NCBI RefSeq assembly: GCF_023715655.1 | Contig: NZ_JAMBON010000010.1 | Location: 36,432-100,431, forward strand | Origin: Oceanobacillus luteolus | GTDB taxonomy: Bacteria; Bacillota; Bacilli; Bacillales; Amphibacillaceae | Length of the DNA stretch: 64,000 nucleotides | Direction: 5' to 3' | Shown: positions 35,060 through 44,000 of the stretch, piece after piece | Layout: each line of letters starts with the position of its first letter | Position numbering within the stretch: the first letter of the stretch is position 1 | Made by a program: the position numbers and the translations under genes | Notes under the pieces: generated by a model | What the model was told of the DNA's origin: nothing | Databases searched by the model: none | What the model saw: only the letters and a program-made list of their open reading frames with translations

Positions 35060-35818
35060 CTATGGCCTTGCGATAATTAGCCTTAGTGATCCTATAAAGG
35101 TTGGTTTCTGTCTATAGTGCCCGTGTTTTTCATCCCATGCTCCTGATTTCAAATCATCTGCCAGTCTCTGTATTAGTTTTTCCCCCATCCCTTCCGGCAA
35201 GACTCCCCAGACTGACTGTGACAATCGTACTTCTTTTTTCAAAAATGATTCCGGCCTGCCATAAAAAGCCTCTTGGAAACCATCTACACAGTCAAAAGGT
35301 AAAGGAATTTCCTGTACCTCACTTTTTCCTCCGAGCGATTTTCTGATAAAGTCAATGGTCGGAAAACGTGCCCGCTCGACTTCAATCAATTCCGGAAAGT
35401 AATCCGTATTCCAATAGCCGTCAATCGCCTCGGGATCAAAGGTCAAAATCAACACCTGATCCTTGGTAACTCTTCGTAATTCCTGTAAACCTTTTCTTAA
35501 ATCCGACCAGTGATGCACCGTAACCATCGCCATGGACGCGTCAAAAGAATCATCATCAAAAGGTAACGACTCTGCTGTTGCAATAACAGCCGGCACCCTT
35601 TCCGCATGTTGACGTTGGGAGCGCATCACACTTGACGGCTCCACTGCAACGACGTATCTGTCTTTCGGTTCATATGACCCTGTGCCAGCTCCTACATTCA
35701 ATACTGATTTTGCGGAACCAAGCGCATTGTAAACATATTCTTCAATTCTAGGATCCGTTCGTCTGTACCCAGAATAGTTCTGCCCTTGTTCGTCATAGTT
35801 ATAAGATTGATTTTTCAT
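35060..35818 (-). CDS. class I SAM-dependent methyltransferase
   Basis: This 252-residue Methyltransf_11-type enzyme has the SAM motif VLNVGAGTGSYEP near residue 40, an acidic residue at the end of strand 2 (VAVEPS), LPFDDDSFDASMAMVTVHHW near 85-105 and LRRVTKDQVLILTFDPE. The substrate is unknown. GGAGGT lies upstream of the ATG. It is a single-gene unit convergent with the acetolactate-synthase-like gene. Confidence 0.88.
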   Translation of the reverse strand: MKNQSYNYDEQGQNYSGYRRTDPRIEEYVYNALGSAKSVLNVGAGTGSYEPKDRYVVAVEPSSVMRSQRQHAERVPAVIATAESLPFDDDSFDASMAMVTVHHWSDLRKGLQELRRVTKDQVLILTFDPEAIDGYWNTDYFPELIEVERARFPTIDFIRKSLGGKSEVQEIPLPFDCVDGFQEAFYGRPESFLKKEVRLSQSVWGVLPEGMGEKLIQRLADDLKSGAWDEKHGHYRQKPTFIGSLRLIIARP

Positions 35819-35866
35819 TTGTGGATTACCTCCAGATTTTTATTTACCATAAACACTCTGTTAATG

Positions 35867-35995
35867 ACAAAACCAAATACTTTATACTTATGAAGGAAAT
35901 AAATCCTCTTAGGGGTTGAGAAAATGAGTACGTTTAAATTAGTAGAAAGAGGAAAGCGGAAAAAGAAATTTGACTTGGCGATCGAAGTAAAACGA
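35867..35995 (+). pseudogene. 5'-end duplicate remnant of the gene at 39415
   Basis: The stretch from CAAAACCAAATACTT through ATGAGTACGTTTAAATT and AAGAAATTTGACTTGGC closely matches 39270-39480. The match is lost after the first 25 or so codons, and the promoter/attenuator segment present upstream of 39415 is deleted here. A 70-residue frame from 35924 continues into unrelated sequence and is probably not functional. Confidence 0.65.
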
Positions 35996-36365
35996 CCATG
36001 CGATGTTATACCTCCTCCTGGTTCTTCTCATATGAAGGATAGATCAGCGCAAGTATATTTTTCTCTATGTATATGGAAGTATTTAACTTATAATTCAAAG
36101 TTAACACAAAACGTAATGTATAGATATATAGATTGATATAAAGTTAACCATGCAATTAGTGCTTTTAAGATAAAAATTCGAGATTTTCTATACAATGTTA
36201 AGCGCTTTCCTGATATTATAAGAATATGGCATTTCCTTTAATTCCCATGTACCTTGAGATTTTTTAAATTTAAAAGATTTAGCGGCACTTTATCTTCACA
36301 AGACTCTTGCTGTAACCGTCCACAAAACATGATCCCATAAATAAATTTAGAAAGGGCACTTTCTC
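35996..36365. other. AT-rich gap without a supported gene
   Basis: Beyond the decayed gene start, no gene is supported to 36365. A palindromic AAGCGCTT core lies near 36200, but it does not fit the cre consensus. Confidence 0.35.
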
Positions 36366-37289
36366 ATGAAATATTTCTTATTTACTTTATCAGGCATCAT
36401 CTTAATTGTATTATCAGTCGTATCGATTTTTTATTATCAAAACACCAAAGAAATGGATTTATCTTCCTTGGCCCCACCGCACACCTCAGAACCTCCATCT
36501 ACAGAAAGTAAAGAATTACATATCGTTAATCCAGATGATCCAGTATTCTATTCCTTACAAGACGATGAATTGAACATCTCGTTTAATCAAGGAAAAGATT
36601 GGACTACTGTCCCAGTGACGTTGGACGAATTATTCAGTGGCGAATATAACGGGAACAGGCAAGAACTGATTGAGGATAGTTATTTCCTGACTGAAAATCT
36701 CGTAGGCTTCCTTTATCCAGAAGGACAGAATTTGGAAAGTCAAAGAGTTGTGTTGCTCTATTCCACGGATCAAGGGGAAACATGGGAAGAAACCACGGTC
36801 AAAGAACCCTTCCCCGGCATGCGATTTAGAAAAGTAGACTTTCTAAATGAAGACTTTGGATATATCATTATTTCTGGTGGTCGCACCATGTCTGAAGAAG
36901 GTTCCTTCGTCTTTCTTACTCACGACAGCGGGGAGAGTTGGCAGGAAACGACCAATTTAGGGGTGACAAGATTAATTTCCAATGGTGGATTTGTTGATGA
37001 GTCCACAGGATTTATAACTTTTGAAACAATCAATTCTGGTAAACCCGAGCTTTATGTGACACAAGATGCAGGCCAAACATGGAAGCAAGCATCCCTTCAA
37101 ATTCCAGAAGAGTACAACGAGATTTTCATACAAGCGGGACTTCCAGTACAGGAAGAAGACCATTTATCTTTACTCGTGAACCAGGGACCGTATGGAGATT
37201 ATCAAGGTGGACTAGTGGAAGGAAAATTCATATCAGAAGATAATGGAGAAACTTGGGAATTCGAAATGGAGGTCGAGCCTAATGAATAA
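36366..37289 (+). CDS. membrane-anchored Asp-box (BNR) repeat protein
   Basis: This 307-residue protein has an N-terminal TM anchor (residues 4-25), a Pro/Ser linker and an extracytoplasmic beta-propeller-like part. At least four Asp-boxes are visible: STDQGETW, THDSGESW, TQDAGQTW and SEDNGETW. Such repeats occur in sialidases and Ycf48-like assembly proteins; no sialidase catalytic residues are visible. Its stop overlaps the start of the next gene, so the two probably act together at the cell surface. Confidence 0.75.
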   Translation: MKYFLFTLSGIILIVLSVVSIFYYQNTKEMDLSSLAPPHTSEPPSTESKELHIVNPDDPVFYSLQDDELNISFNQGKDWTTVPVTLDELFSGEYNGNRQELIEDSYFLTENLVGFLYPEGQNLESQRVVLLYSTDQGETWEETTVKEPFPGMRFRKVDFLNEDFGYIIISGGRTMSEEGSFVFLTHDSGESWQETTNLGVTRLISNGGFVDESTGFITFETINSGKPELYVTQDAGQTWKQASLQIPEEYNEIFIQAGLPVQEEDHLSLLVNQGPYGDYQGGLVEGKFISEDNGETWEFEMEVEPNE

Positions 37290-38151
37290 ATTGCGTACAA
37301 AGAATATAATTGGTTGGCTCTCATTGATGATCTCCCTCGGCTTTTTCTTCTTACAGATCGGCTACTTGGTCATCTCTAGAAAACATCAAGTGGAGTACGT
37401 GGATGACCGTTTATTTTACTTGATTAATATCATTTGTTTCATCTTTCTTTTCTTAGCACTATTACTTTTGATAAAACCTACGAAGAAATTAAAGCTAGTT
37501 GGAGCAAGTATCCTATTCATTTTTATTGTAGGTCAGATTTATATGTTGATCTCCAGTAATCAAATAGTGAAAAATACTGTAAGTGTCTCCCCTGATTGGA
37601 AACATGTCTTGTCAATTAAAGAGAACATGGAAAATGGAGATGTCGCCTATTATCGAGATTATTATCGCATTCTAGCTCGGCCGAAAGAAGTCCTCCCCCA
37701 CGAGATAAAAGGGGAACTTAAAATCGAATGGCTAGCGGATGATGTAGCAGCCGTAACATTTGAAACGGAAGACAACACTATCCAACAATTTGTAGCCACT
37801 TACGGTTACCGTGGAGACGGGCTTTCCTATTACGAAGTTGGATCTGTGATTCATGGCAAATGGCAAGGTGAAAATATCGAACTAATCACCGGTACAGAAG
37901 GTCTGACAGTGACTGAGAAAGGTATACAAAAGTTATTTGAATGGGATGAGATTGAACAGTTTGGCACCCTTGCTATCGTTTTGAATAAAAATAACGAAGC
38001 CGTTTGGACGGTTGCACTAAATGACAACTTTGAAGTTCCTTCTGATTACTCACTGCCTACTGAAGGAAATATTACGTTGTATAAGGCTACGATGGAGGAT
38101 AATGAGCCGATCATATTGGATTATGGTGGGAATCCTGAACTAGTACAATAA
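37282..38151 (+). CDS. membrane protein with three or four TM segments and extracytoplasmic domain
   Basis: This 289-residue protein has about three TM segments in its first 110 residues (LSLMISLGFFFLQIGYLVI and two more) and a hydrophilic C-terminal domain that is probably outside. The ATG at 37282 lies 8 bases inside the preceding gene, with GGAGGT upstream. The family is not recognised. Coupling to the Asp-box gene suggests a partner role. Confidence 0.7.
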   Translation: MNKLRTKNIIGWLSLMISLGFFFLQIGYLVISRKHQVEYVDDRLFYLINIICFIFLFLALLLLIKPTKKLKLVGASILFIFIVGQIYMLISSNQIVKNTVSVSPDWKHVLSIKENMENGDVAYYRDYYRILARPKEVLPHEIKGELKIEWLADDVAAVTFETEDNTIQQFVATYGYRGDGLSYYEVGSVIHGKWQGENIELITGTEGLTVTEKGIQKLFEWDEIEQFGTLAIVLNKNNEAVWTVALNDNFEVPSDYSLPTEGNITLYKATMEDNEPIILDYGGNPELVQ

Positions 38152-38160
38152 AAAAAATAA

Positions 38161-38207
38161 CTAATCCCTCATGCTGCTTAGTAGAGCATGGAGGGATTAT
38201 GTTTTTT
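38161..38207 (+). terminator. terminator (repeated hairpin family)
   Basis: Arms TAATCCCTCATGC and GCATGGAGGGATTA, then GTTTTTTTC. Confidence 0.8.
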
Positions 38208-38264
38208 TCACTGGGCCTTCTTCTTTATGTATCTATAGGTCTTCTGAAGCAGATAAATTGAATG

Positions 38265-38279
38265 TTGTAAGCGTTTGCT
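38265..38279 (+). promoter_or_regulatory. cre site (CcpA) upstream of SDR gene 2
   Basis: TTGTAAGCGTTTGCT fits WTGNAANCGNWNNCW at every position. It lies about 50 bases before the start codon, suggesting carbon catabolite control. Confidence 0.7.
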
Positions 38280-38326
38280 ATACCATTAAATTAGATACAG
38301 ATTATACACAACGAGGAGGATGAGAG

Positions 38327-39091
38327 ATGGAGAACAAAGTAGTATTAATCACTGGAGGCGCAGGTGGAATTGGTAGAGAGACTGCGCAGCTTTTCCTGGA
38401 TAATGGGGCAAAAGTGGCATTAGTAGATATTAATGAAGAAGCTTTAGAAAATGCCAAAGCAGGATTAAATGGGGATAAAGAAAATATTTTAGTTGTACAA
38501 GCAGATGTAACAAATGAAGAAGATGTGAAAAATTATGTAAAACAGACAGTGGATGAATTTGGAAAAATTGATGTCTTCTTTAATAACGCAGGTATCAACG
38601 GACCATTTAAAGAAATTAAAGATCTCGATAAGAAAACCTTCGAACAAATCCTGAGCATTAACGTAACCGGTGTCTTCCTCGGTATGAAGCATGTCATCCT
38701 TCAGATGGAAAAACAAGGTTATGGAAGTATTATCAACACTGCTTCCAATGCAGCTTATATTGGTTCCGCTGGTATGCCTGGTTATATTGCATCCAAACAT
38801 GCTGTGGCTGGACTAACTAAGACAGCGGCACTTGAAGTTGCGAAAAGTGGAATTCGTGTAAATGCTGTTGCACCAGCAGCAATTGATACACAAATGCTCG
38901 CTGACATTCAAAACAACATTACTCCAGAAGATCCAAAGGTATCTGGAGAAGCGATTAAACAAGGTATACCATTGGGTAGATTTGGTGCACCGAAAGAAGT
39001 TGCACAAGTTGTCCTATTCCTTGCATCTGATAACTCATCCTTCGTAACAGGTTCACTATATAATGTGGATGGTGGAATGCAGGCTGATTAA
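38327..39091 (+). CDS. short-chain dehydrogenase/reductase 2
   Basis: This 254-residue classical SDR has TGGAGGIG near 8-15, an acidic VDINEEA after strand 2 (NAD preference), NNAGINGP, the catalytic Ser in NTASNAA, YIASKHA with Tyr and Lys, and the end SFVTGSLYNVDGG. AGGAGG precedes the ATG. A perfect cre site upstream indicates control by carbon source, and the gene at 31589 is a paralogue with a similar site. The substrate is unknown. Confidence 0.9.
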   Translation: MENKVVLITGGAGGIGRETAQLFLDNGAKVALVDINEEALENAKAGLNGDKENILVVQADVTNEEDVKNYVKQTVDEFGKIDVFFNNAGINGPFKEIKDLDKKTFEQILSINVTGVFLGMKHVILQMEKQGYGSIINTASNAAYIGSAGMPGYIASKHAVAGLTKTAALEVAKSGIRVNAVAPAAIDTQMLADIQNNITPEDPKVSGEAIKQGIPLGRFGAPKEVAQVVLFLASDNSSFVTGSLYNVDGGMQAD

Positions 39092-39120
39092 TGCAAGTAA
39101 TTAAATAATTTGAAGTGTGC

Positions 39121-39152
39121 TCTCCTGAAGTTCTGCTTCAGGGGATTTTTTT
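39121..39152 (+). terminator. terminator of SDR gene 2
   Basis: Arms CTCCTGAAG and CTTCAGGGG, followed by a seven-T run. Confidence 0.8.
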
Positions 39153-39174
39153 AATATCACTTTACATTTCGAAA

Positions 39175-39208
39175 ATATATCAGCAAAAACATATTTTAGC
39201 TGATATAT
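39175..39208. repeat. inverted repeat
   Basis: Perfect 10-base arms ATATATCAGC and GCTGATATAT around a 14-base loop, in the gap before the TPR-like gene. A partial copy of the unit-1 string (ACGGATAACAGC) follows at about 39228. Confidence 0.4.
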
Positions 39209-39345
39209 ATCTTAGCGTGATTTCGACGGATAACAGCATGGACAAATAACAGTCACTGCACTAATTTACAAAACCAAGTACTTCATACTTGCGTAGGCTA
39301 TATGCTATAATATGTATACAAGTTTCATAATAAATTTTACGATAC

Positions 39346-39375
39346 ACTTAGCTCGACTCGCAGCTAAGTTTTTTA
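39346..39375 (+). promoter_or_regulatory. leader terminator/attenuator before gene 39415
   Basis: Arms ACTTAGCT and AGCTAAGT are followed by a T-run. The element lies between a TATAAT box (about 39305) and the ribosome site at 39402, so transcription must read through it. Confidence 0.5.
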
Positions 39376-39414
39376 TTTTATATGAAGCAAATAATCCTTT
39401 TAGGGGCTGAGAAA

Positions 39415-39867
39415 ATGAGTACGTTTGAATTGGCAGAAAAAGCAAAGCGGGAAAAGAAATTTGATTTGGCGCTCGACTATTATCAACAGATTATTAATGA
39501 CAAAGGAATTTCTGTTAATCTATTGCAAGAAGTGGCGAATATCTTCTACTTAAAAGGAGTAAACGACCATGCGGTTGCTTTTAATTTAGCTGCTGCCCAT
39601 CTTTCATTGCATGTCTATCAAGAAAGTTACAAACAAGGTGATGAGGCAATTAAAAATGCCTTAGAAAATTTTCCGAAGGACCTCTTAGAGAAATTTCCAG
39701 AGCCCATCGGCGCACTACTTACTAGTGAAAGAGATACAATGAGACATCTTTCTCATGCTCTTATGGATCAGGAATTGATTTTTGAAAAAGCACCAGCTTA
39801 CCGTCCATTTGCAGAAGTTTACTATGCGCAACTTTTAGATGACGGTTCAGAAAAAAGGATATCTTGA
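39415..39867 (+). CDS. small TPR-like helical protein (probably frameshifted)
   Basis: This 150-residue helical protein begins STFELAEKAKREKKFDLALDYYQQ, a tetratricopeptide-like pair of helices. The family is not recognised. The ATG at 39415 has GGGGCTGAG upstream. The stop lies just after a run of six A residues (39851-39856); one extra base there would fuse the frame to the next 49 codons. The 5' region is duplicated in decayed form at 35867-35995. Confidence 0.6.
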   Translation: MSTFELAEKAKREKKFDLALDYYQQIINDKGISVNLLQEVANIFYLKGVNDHAVAFNLAAAHLSLHVYQESYKQGDEAIKNALENFPKDLLEKFPEPIGALLTSERDTMRHLSHALMDQELIFEKAPAYRPFAEVYYAQLLDDGSEKRIS

Positions 39868-40013
39868 AAAAATTGAAGATAACCAATCAAGATGTCCTTG
39901 CTTTTGATCGAAAACATTATTTCAATCATGGGTTCCAAATATTGCTGGGTGAAATTAAGTGGGATCAATTAGACAATCCGAATGTCTATCAATTGTATAT
40001 AAACCCGAGTTGA
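39864..40013 (+). CDS. 49-residue frame continuing the TPR-like gene
   Basis: A TTG overlaps the previous stop (TTGA) and AAAAAGGAT lies just upstream, so a coupled small gene is possible. The frame reads ITNQDVLAFDRKHYFNHGFQ and onwards with a protein-like composition, and it is the natural continuation of the upstream frame if the A-run is one base short. It is either a broken C-terminus, a coupled small gene or a slippage product. Confidence 0.5.
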   Translation: MKKLKITNQDVLAFDRKHYFNHGFQILLGEIKWDQLDNPNVYQLYINPS

Positions 40014-40099
40014 TATAAGTCGTTTGAAACTTATTCGAACGATGCAACGGAAAGTTAAGTCAGGACAATATTTTTTTCAAATCAGCGATACCAAAAATC

Positions 40100-40158
40100 A
40101 AAAGGAGGCAAGTTCTTTATCCTGCTGTTTAATAGGATAAGAGGATTTGCCTCCTTTA
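40100..40158 (+). terminator. strong terminator of the TPR-like gene
   Basis: Arms AAAGGAGGCAA and TTGCCTCCTTT plus an inner TTATCCT/AGGATAA stem, followed by ATTGTTATT. Confidence 0.8.
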
Positions 40159-40255
40159 TTGTTATTCATTCTGCTATTCAACGAGTTATAGACACTTTTC
40201 TATAACAACTCCATCTGCTCCACTTCACTTACGTTCATCATTACCAATCAAAACA

Positions 40256-40376
40256 AAAAATAACCCCTCATGTGCTCTAGCCCGGCGCTGAGGGATTATT
40301 TCTAACTTCGTGTGTCCACCCCACTTGATGGGGTTGGTATGTTGCAACCGTTCCCAATAGTGGACGGTTTTTATTA
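40256..40376 (+). pseudogene. 3' remnant of a holin-like toxin locus
   Basis: The region repeats, in the same order, the non-coding blocks around the toxin gene at 40668: a CCCTCATG...GAGGGATTATT hairpin, a CCCC...GGGGTTGGT stem, TTG.AACCGTTCC and a final hairpin with TTTTTAT. The toxin start and TM segment are missing, so only the 3' RNA part survives. Confidence 0.55.
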
Positions 40377-40667
40377 TTCTATGTTTTTCTATGGATATTA
40401 TACCACATATAAAATGAGTATAAACCTGTTATAAGAGCAGCATTCAGTAAGGCCTACCACAATTTTAGCCTTAGATCTTATGCACCGGATTTTCTACTCT
40501 CGGTATATTCAATAGTAAACGGGAAGTCGCAGGCATCTATTCTTTCCAAAACACATATAGGAATATACGTTCTTATATGATAAAATACAGATACAATAGA
40601 CTGGCTTCGCATGAGGGATGACGGCGCACTTTTCTTTCTGGAATTTTCCAGGAAGGAGGTGATGCCG

Positions 40668-40865
40668 ATGGAGATTGTTGAAACATTAAGTCTCATGATT
40701 GCTTTTGGGACCCTGATTGTTTTAATTATGTCCAACAAAGAAAATAATCCCTCATGTCGTTTAGCCGCGCATGGAGGGATTATTTTACCCAGTGTGCCTT
40801 CCCCTCTTGTTGGGGTTGGTCTATTGGAACCGTTCCATGTTACCAGCATGGAGCGGTTTTTATAG
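40668..40865 (+). CDS. putative holin-like toxin (small membrane peptide)
   Basis: This 65-residue peptide begins MEIVETLSLMIAFGTLIVLI, the characteristic single TM start of the putative holin-like toxin family (Hol-Tox) of Firmicutes, followed by SNKENN. The ribosome site AAGGAGGTGA is close to a perfect match to the 16S tail, 8 bases before the ATG, and a CTGGAA/TTCCAG hairpin just upstream could modulate it. The frame reads through a terminator-like hairpin (40741-40790), so the last 35 codons may not belong to the functional peptide. Such genes are usually type I toxins silenced by antisense RNA; no antitoxin was identified directly. Confidence 0.65.
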   Translation: MEIVETLSLMIAFGTLIVLIMSNKENNPSCRLAAHGGIILPSVPSPLVGVGLLEPFHVTSMERFL

Positions 40866-40977
40866 TGTATTCAATATTTTGTTATTTATGTTTATTATAG
40901 CATAATGTAGTTACTTGTAAACAGAGGTATGTATAGAGGTTCAATGTTATGATTCTTATATCTCTTAAAAAGAAAAA
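40866..40977. other. short gap between toxin and Wadjet operon
   Basis: AT-rich sequence without a supported gene. Confidence 0.3.
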
Positions 40978-41024
40978 TAATCCCCCTATGATCGTCAAAA
41001 CAAGTTTAAGACCAGAGGGGGAAT
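40978..41024 (-). terminator. terminator of the Wadjet operon
   Basis: Arms TCCCCCT and AGAGGGGGA around a long loop, followed on the minus strand by TTATTTTTCTTTTT. A similar hairpin is at 49001-49044. Confidence 0.7.
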
Positions 41025-41096
41025 TTTATGTTATATTAAAACACGTAATTTCTTCTGCCAAACTTTTCGACAAATTTCAGGAAGCGGCAGTTACCC

Positions 41097-44000
41097 TTAC
41101 ACTCCCTGCCCCTGAAGTATCCGCATAGCCGGCACAATCGTATCCGAGATAATCTCTTTACCATTTTCACGAATAAAGTCCAGTTTATAGTAGGCTTCAA
41201 ATCGTTGACTAATTTCCGTTTTGACCAATTCAGGTGGTGTGACGATAATGAATTGGAATCTTAGTTTATCCGCTACAGCGAATATCGGATCTAAAACATG
41301 GGCAGATGCCGCTTGGCCGAATGGATTATCGACGACTAATGGAACCCAGCTTTGATCGGTTTCACTTTTCACGGATAATAACATCATCATCATGACCATA
41401 CGGGCAGATAGTTTTTGTCCGCCGCTTCCATCTGATTTGGTTTTGGAACCTTGATTGATCGTTTGCCATGTGGAGTAATGCTCTCGTTGTGGTTTGCCAT
41501 ACATAAAGGCATTATCGGTACGCATGTTGTAGACAAGCAACTCTGGATAGCGATTCCGAAGCGCCACAAATAAGATTTTCTCATCACTGACAAGGCTTCT
41601 AATTTCTTGATCCAATGTTCGGTTTTGATCGTCGATAAAGTCAAATTGCTTCGTGATTTGCTGAATCGCCGAGACAAAATGTTGACTTAACAGCGGTTCA
41701 ATTTCTTCCGCCTTCTTCGGTAAAATATCCTCTTTCAGCTGAACAAGCGGGAAAGTGCCTCGTTCATTTTTCAGTCTCATTTTCGCAATCATCGAGCGGA
41801 TCGCTTCGGAAATACTCATCACTTTCATGCTGGCACGACTCGCCCAGAAGTGCTGAGCTTTTTCCGCTCTTTCCTTATCCCGTTCCAATTGTTCCAATCC
41901 GCTTTGGGAGAAACGTTTCATGTTTTTTACGACACTTTGAACATGGTCGTAATGTCTCGTATCCAGATGATCCAATGTCGTCAATACTTCATTTTTAAAG
42001 CGAATCTCCCAATCTTTACCTTCGATCGTCAGTTTTAAATTCCTTAGGGATTGATCAATCTTCGCATGCTTCTCTTGGCCTTTATCTTGTAAAGCTTGAT
42101 GCTGATCACACCAGGCGATGATACATGATTTTCCTTGACTCTTAATTTTTTCGATATCTTCTTCCGTAAAGGCGGACGATTCTTCTTTCAAAATAACCGA
42201 GAGTGTCAGCATATCACCGTCATAACTTGTTATATTTGCTTCCGCTTCTTTTTGACGTTTTTCTGTTTGCTTGATTGCGTCTTTTGTATTTTTCGTTTGA
42301 TCCTTAATCTCAACCGCTTTTACTTCTAAATCCAGCTCTTCCCAAGCCGCCACTTCTTTCTCATGCTTGGCTACCTTTTTCTCATGCTTAGTTCGCTCTT
42401 TTACAGCATGCTCCAACGATGTTTCTGCAACGGTAACTGCTTTTTCGATTGCGCGCTCTTCTTTTTCTGCAGCTCTAAGATCCTTGCTTGCGCTCTGCAG
42501 CATATTTTCGAGTATAGAGAGTGGTTCATCGGCTACGGTCGCATCTTTCCAATCCTCGTTTTGCGCATGTAATTTTTTCTCTATTTTCTTCTGTTGCTTC
42601 TGTTCACTTTCTTTTTTCGCTTGATTGACGAGTAACTCTTGGGCTTGCTCTTCTTTCGACTTTTGCAGGTTACGTAACGCTTCGATGCTTCCTAAAAGAT
42701 CTTCTAAAATATGATCGGATAGGGAAGGTGCTTCTTCGGTGAGCTCTCCCTTTTCCTCCTTAGGAAACCCGGCTTCTTCGATAAAGAAGGCAACCTCTTT
42801 GATCGAGTGCTCGATCTGCAGTTTCCACTCCAAGTACGTCTGATTCCATTTACTCGCTGCGTTAACGAATTCTTCATGAGTTTCGCTTACTTCTTCTTGC
42901 TCTTTGATCAATGCTTCTTTTTGTTTTTCCTTTTCGAGTTTGACCCGCTTATTTTCTTCATAGAGCTGCTTCTCTTTTTCAAATTCTTGCAGTCGGGCGA
43001 TATTTGAAGTAAGCTCCTCTATTTTTTGCTCGGTCTTTTCCAACTCCTCTTTTAATTGCAATTGGATTTCTTTTTCATTTTCTTGCTTCGTAATAATCTC
43101 TTGTAATTCAGTTTGCTTAAGTTGAAGTGCACTCTTTTCAGCGGCTAATGCTTTTTCAATATCAACGGAAAGCTCGCCTGATACAAAGCGATCGATTTCC
43201 TTCAACATCCGCCTGTAGGCCGTTTCCGTTTTTTCCAATTCTCGGAGTGTATTGATTTTCTCTTCAATGGCTTTCTCTATTTGAATTTTCCAGTTTGAAA
43301 ATTGGTTTTTATCGATTAAAAGTTCTTTTTCCGTTCCATTTAAGACAACTAACGCAGCTTGTTCCGAGGTGCCTTTCATTTCCTCTCTTAAGAAAATCGG
43401 AACCGGACTATGGAATAAGCGATTCGTAAGCAATTGTTGATTGATCTTTTCCCATTGTTGTCCATAGACGACTAAACCATAGGGAAGAAGCGGGTAGTTC
43501 ACTAAATGATTTGCCAGTTCTTCCGGGCTTAACGATTGAAGAAATTGACTGCCGTAGAAAACATCAATTCCTGTCTTCTCATCAATCCATTCCTTTAATT
43601 CTTTGACATCTTTATTGGCAATCCAAAATTGTTGATCATTTAAGGATGCATCGAGCTGCGTTTCCCATAATTCTTTTTTGGTGTTTTCCGCTTGATCTAG
43701 ATTTTGCTTTAATAGTTCCTCCAACTCGAGGGCATATTTGGATAAAGATGAGTGTGTGAACGGTTCGGTTACGGAATCCAGTAGTCCATGAAGCTTCGAC
43801 GCGAGTTTCCCTTCTTTCTCTTTTTGTACTTCATAAGTACGCACCAACTCTTCATACTTCTCTTCCGAATACGTTATCGATTGGGTTAGCGTCCCGTGTG
43901 ATGCTGCAAGTTGATTTTGTCGCTCGCTTGCTGCTTGACGTTGATTCTCGATTTCTTCTACTCGTTGATTTCGATCTTCCACTTGTTTCGTTAAACTTTC

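Noticed and set aside
36175..36215. cre site near the Asp-box gene (AAGCGCTTTCC)
   Set aside because: The spacing between TG and AA does not fit the consensus.
39850..39870. programmed -1 frameshifting at the A6 run as the definite explanation
   Set aside because: The zero-frame codons GAA AAA AGG do not make a classical slippery heptamer; sequencing error, decay or coupled start are as likely.
27238..40800. CRISPR array built from the repeated CCCTCATG hairpins
   Set aside because: Copies are kilobases apart, palindromic and at gene ends; there are no spacers and no cas genes.
40478..40849. 123-residue minus frame over the holin-like toxin
   Set aside because: It is the shadow of the toxin locus and its hairpins; the composition is unlike a protein and no ribosome site is present.
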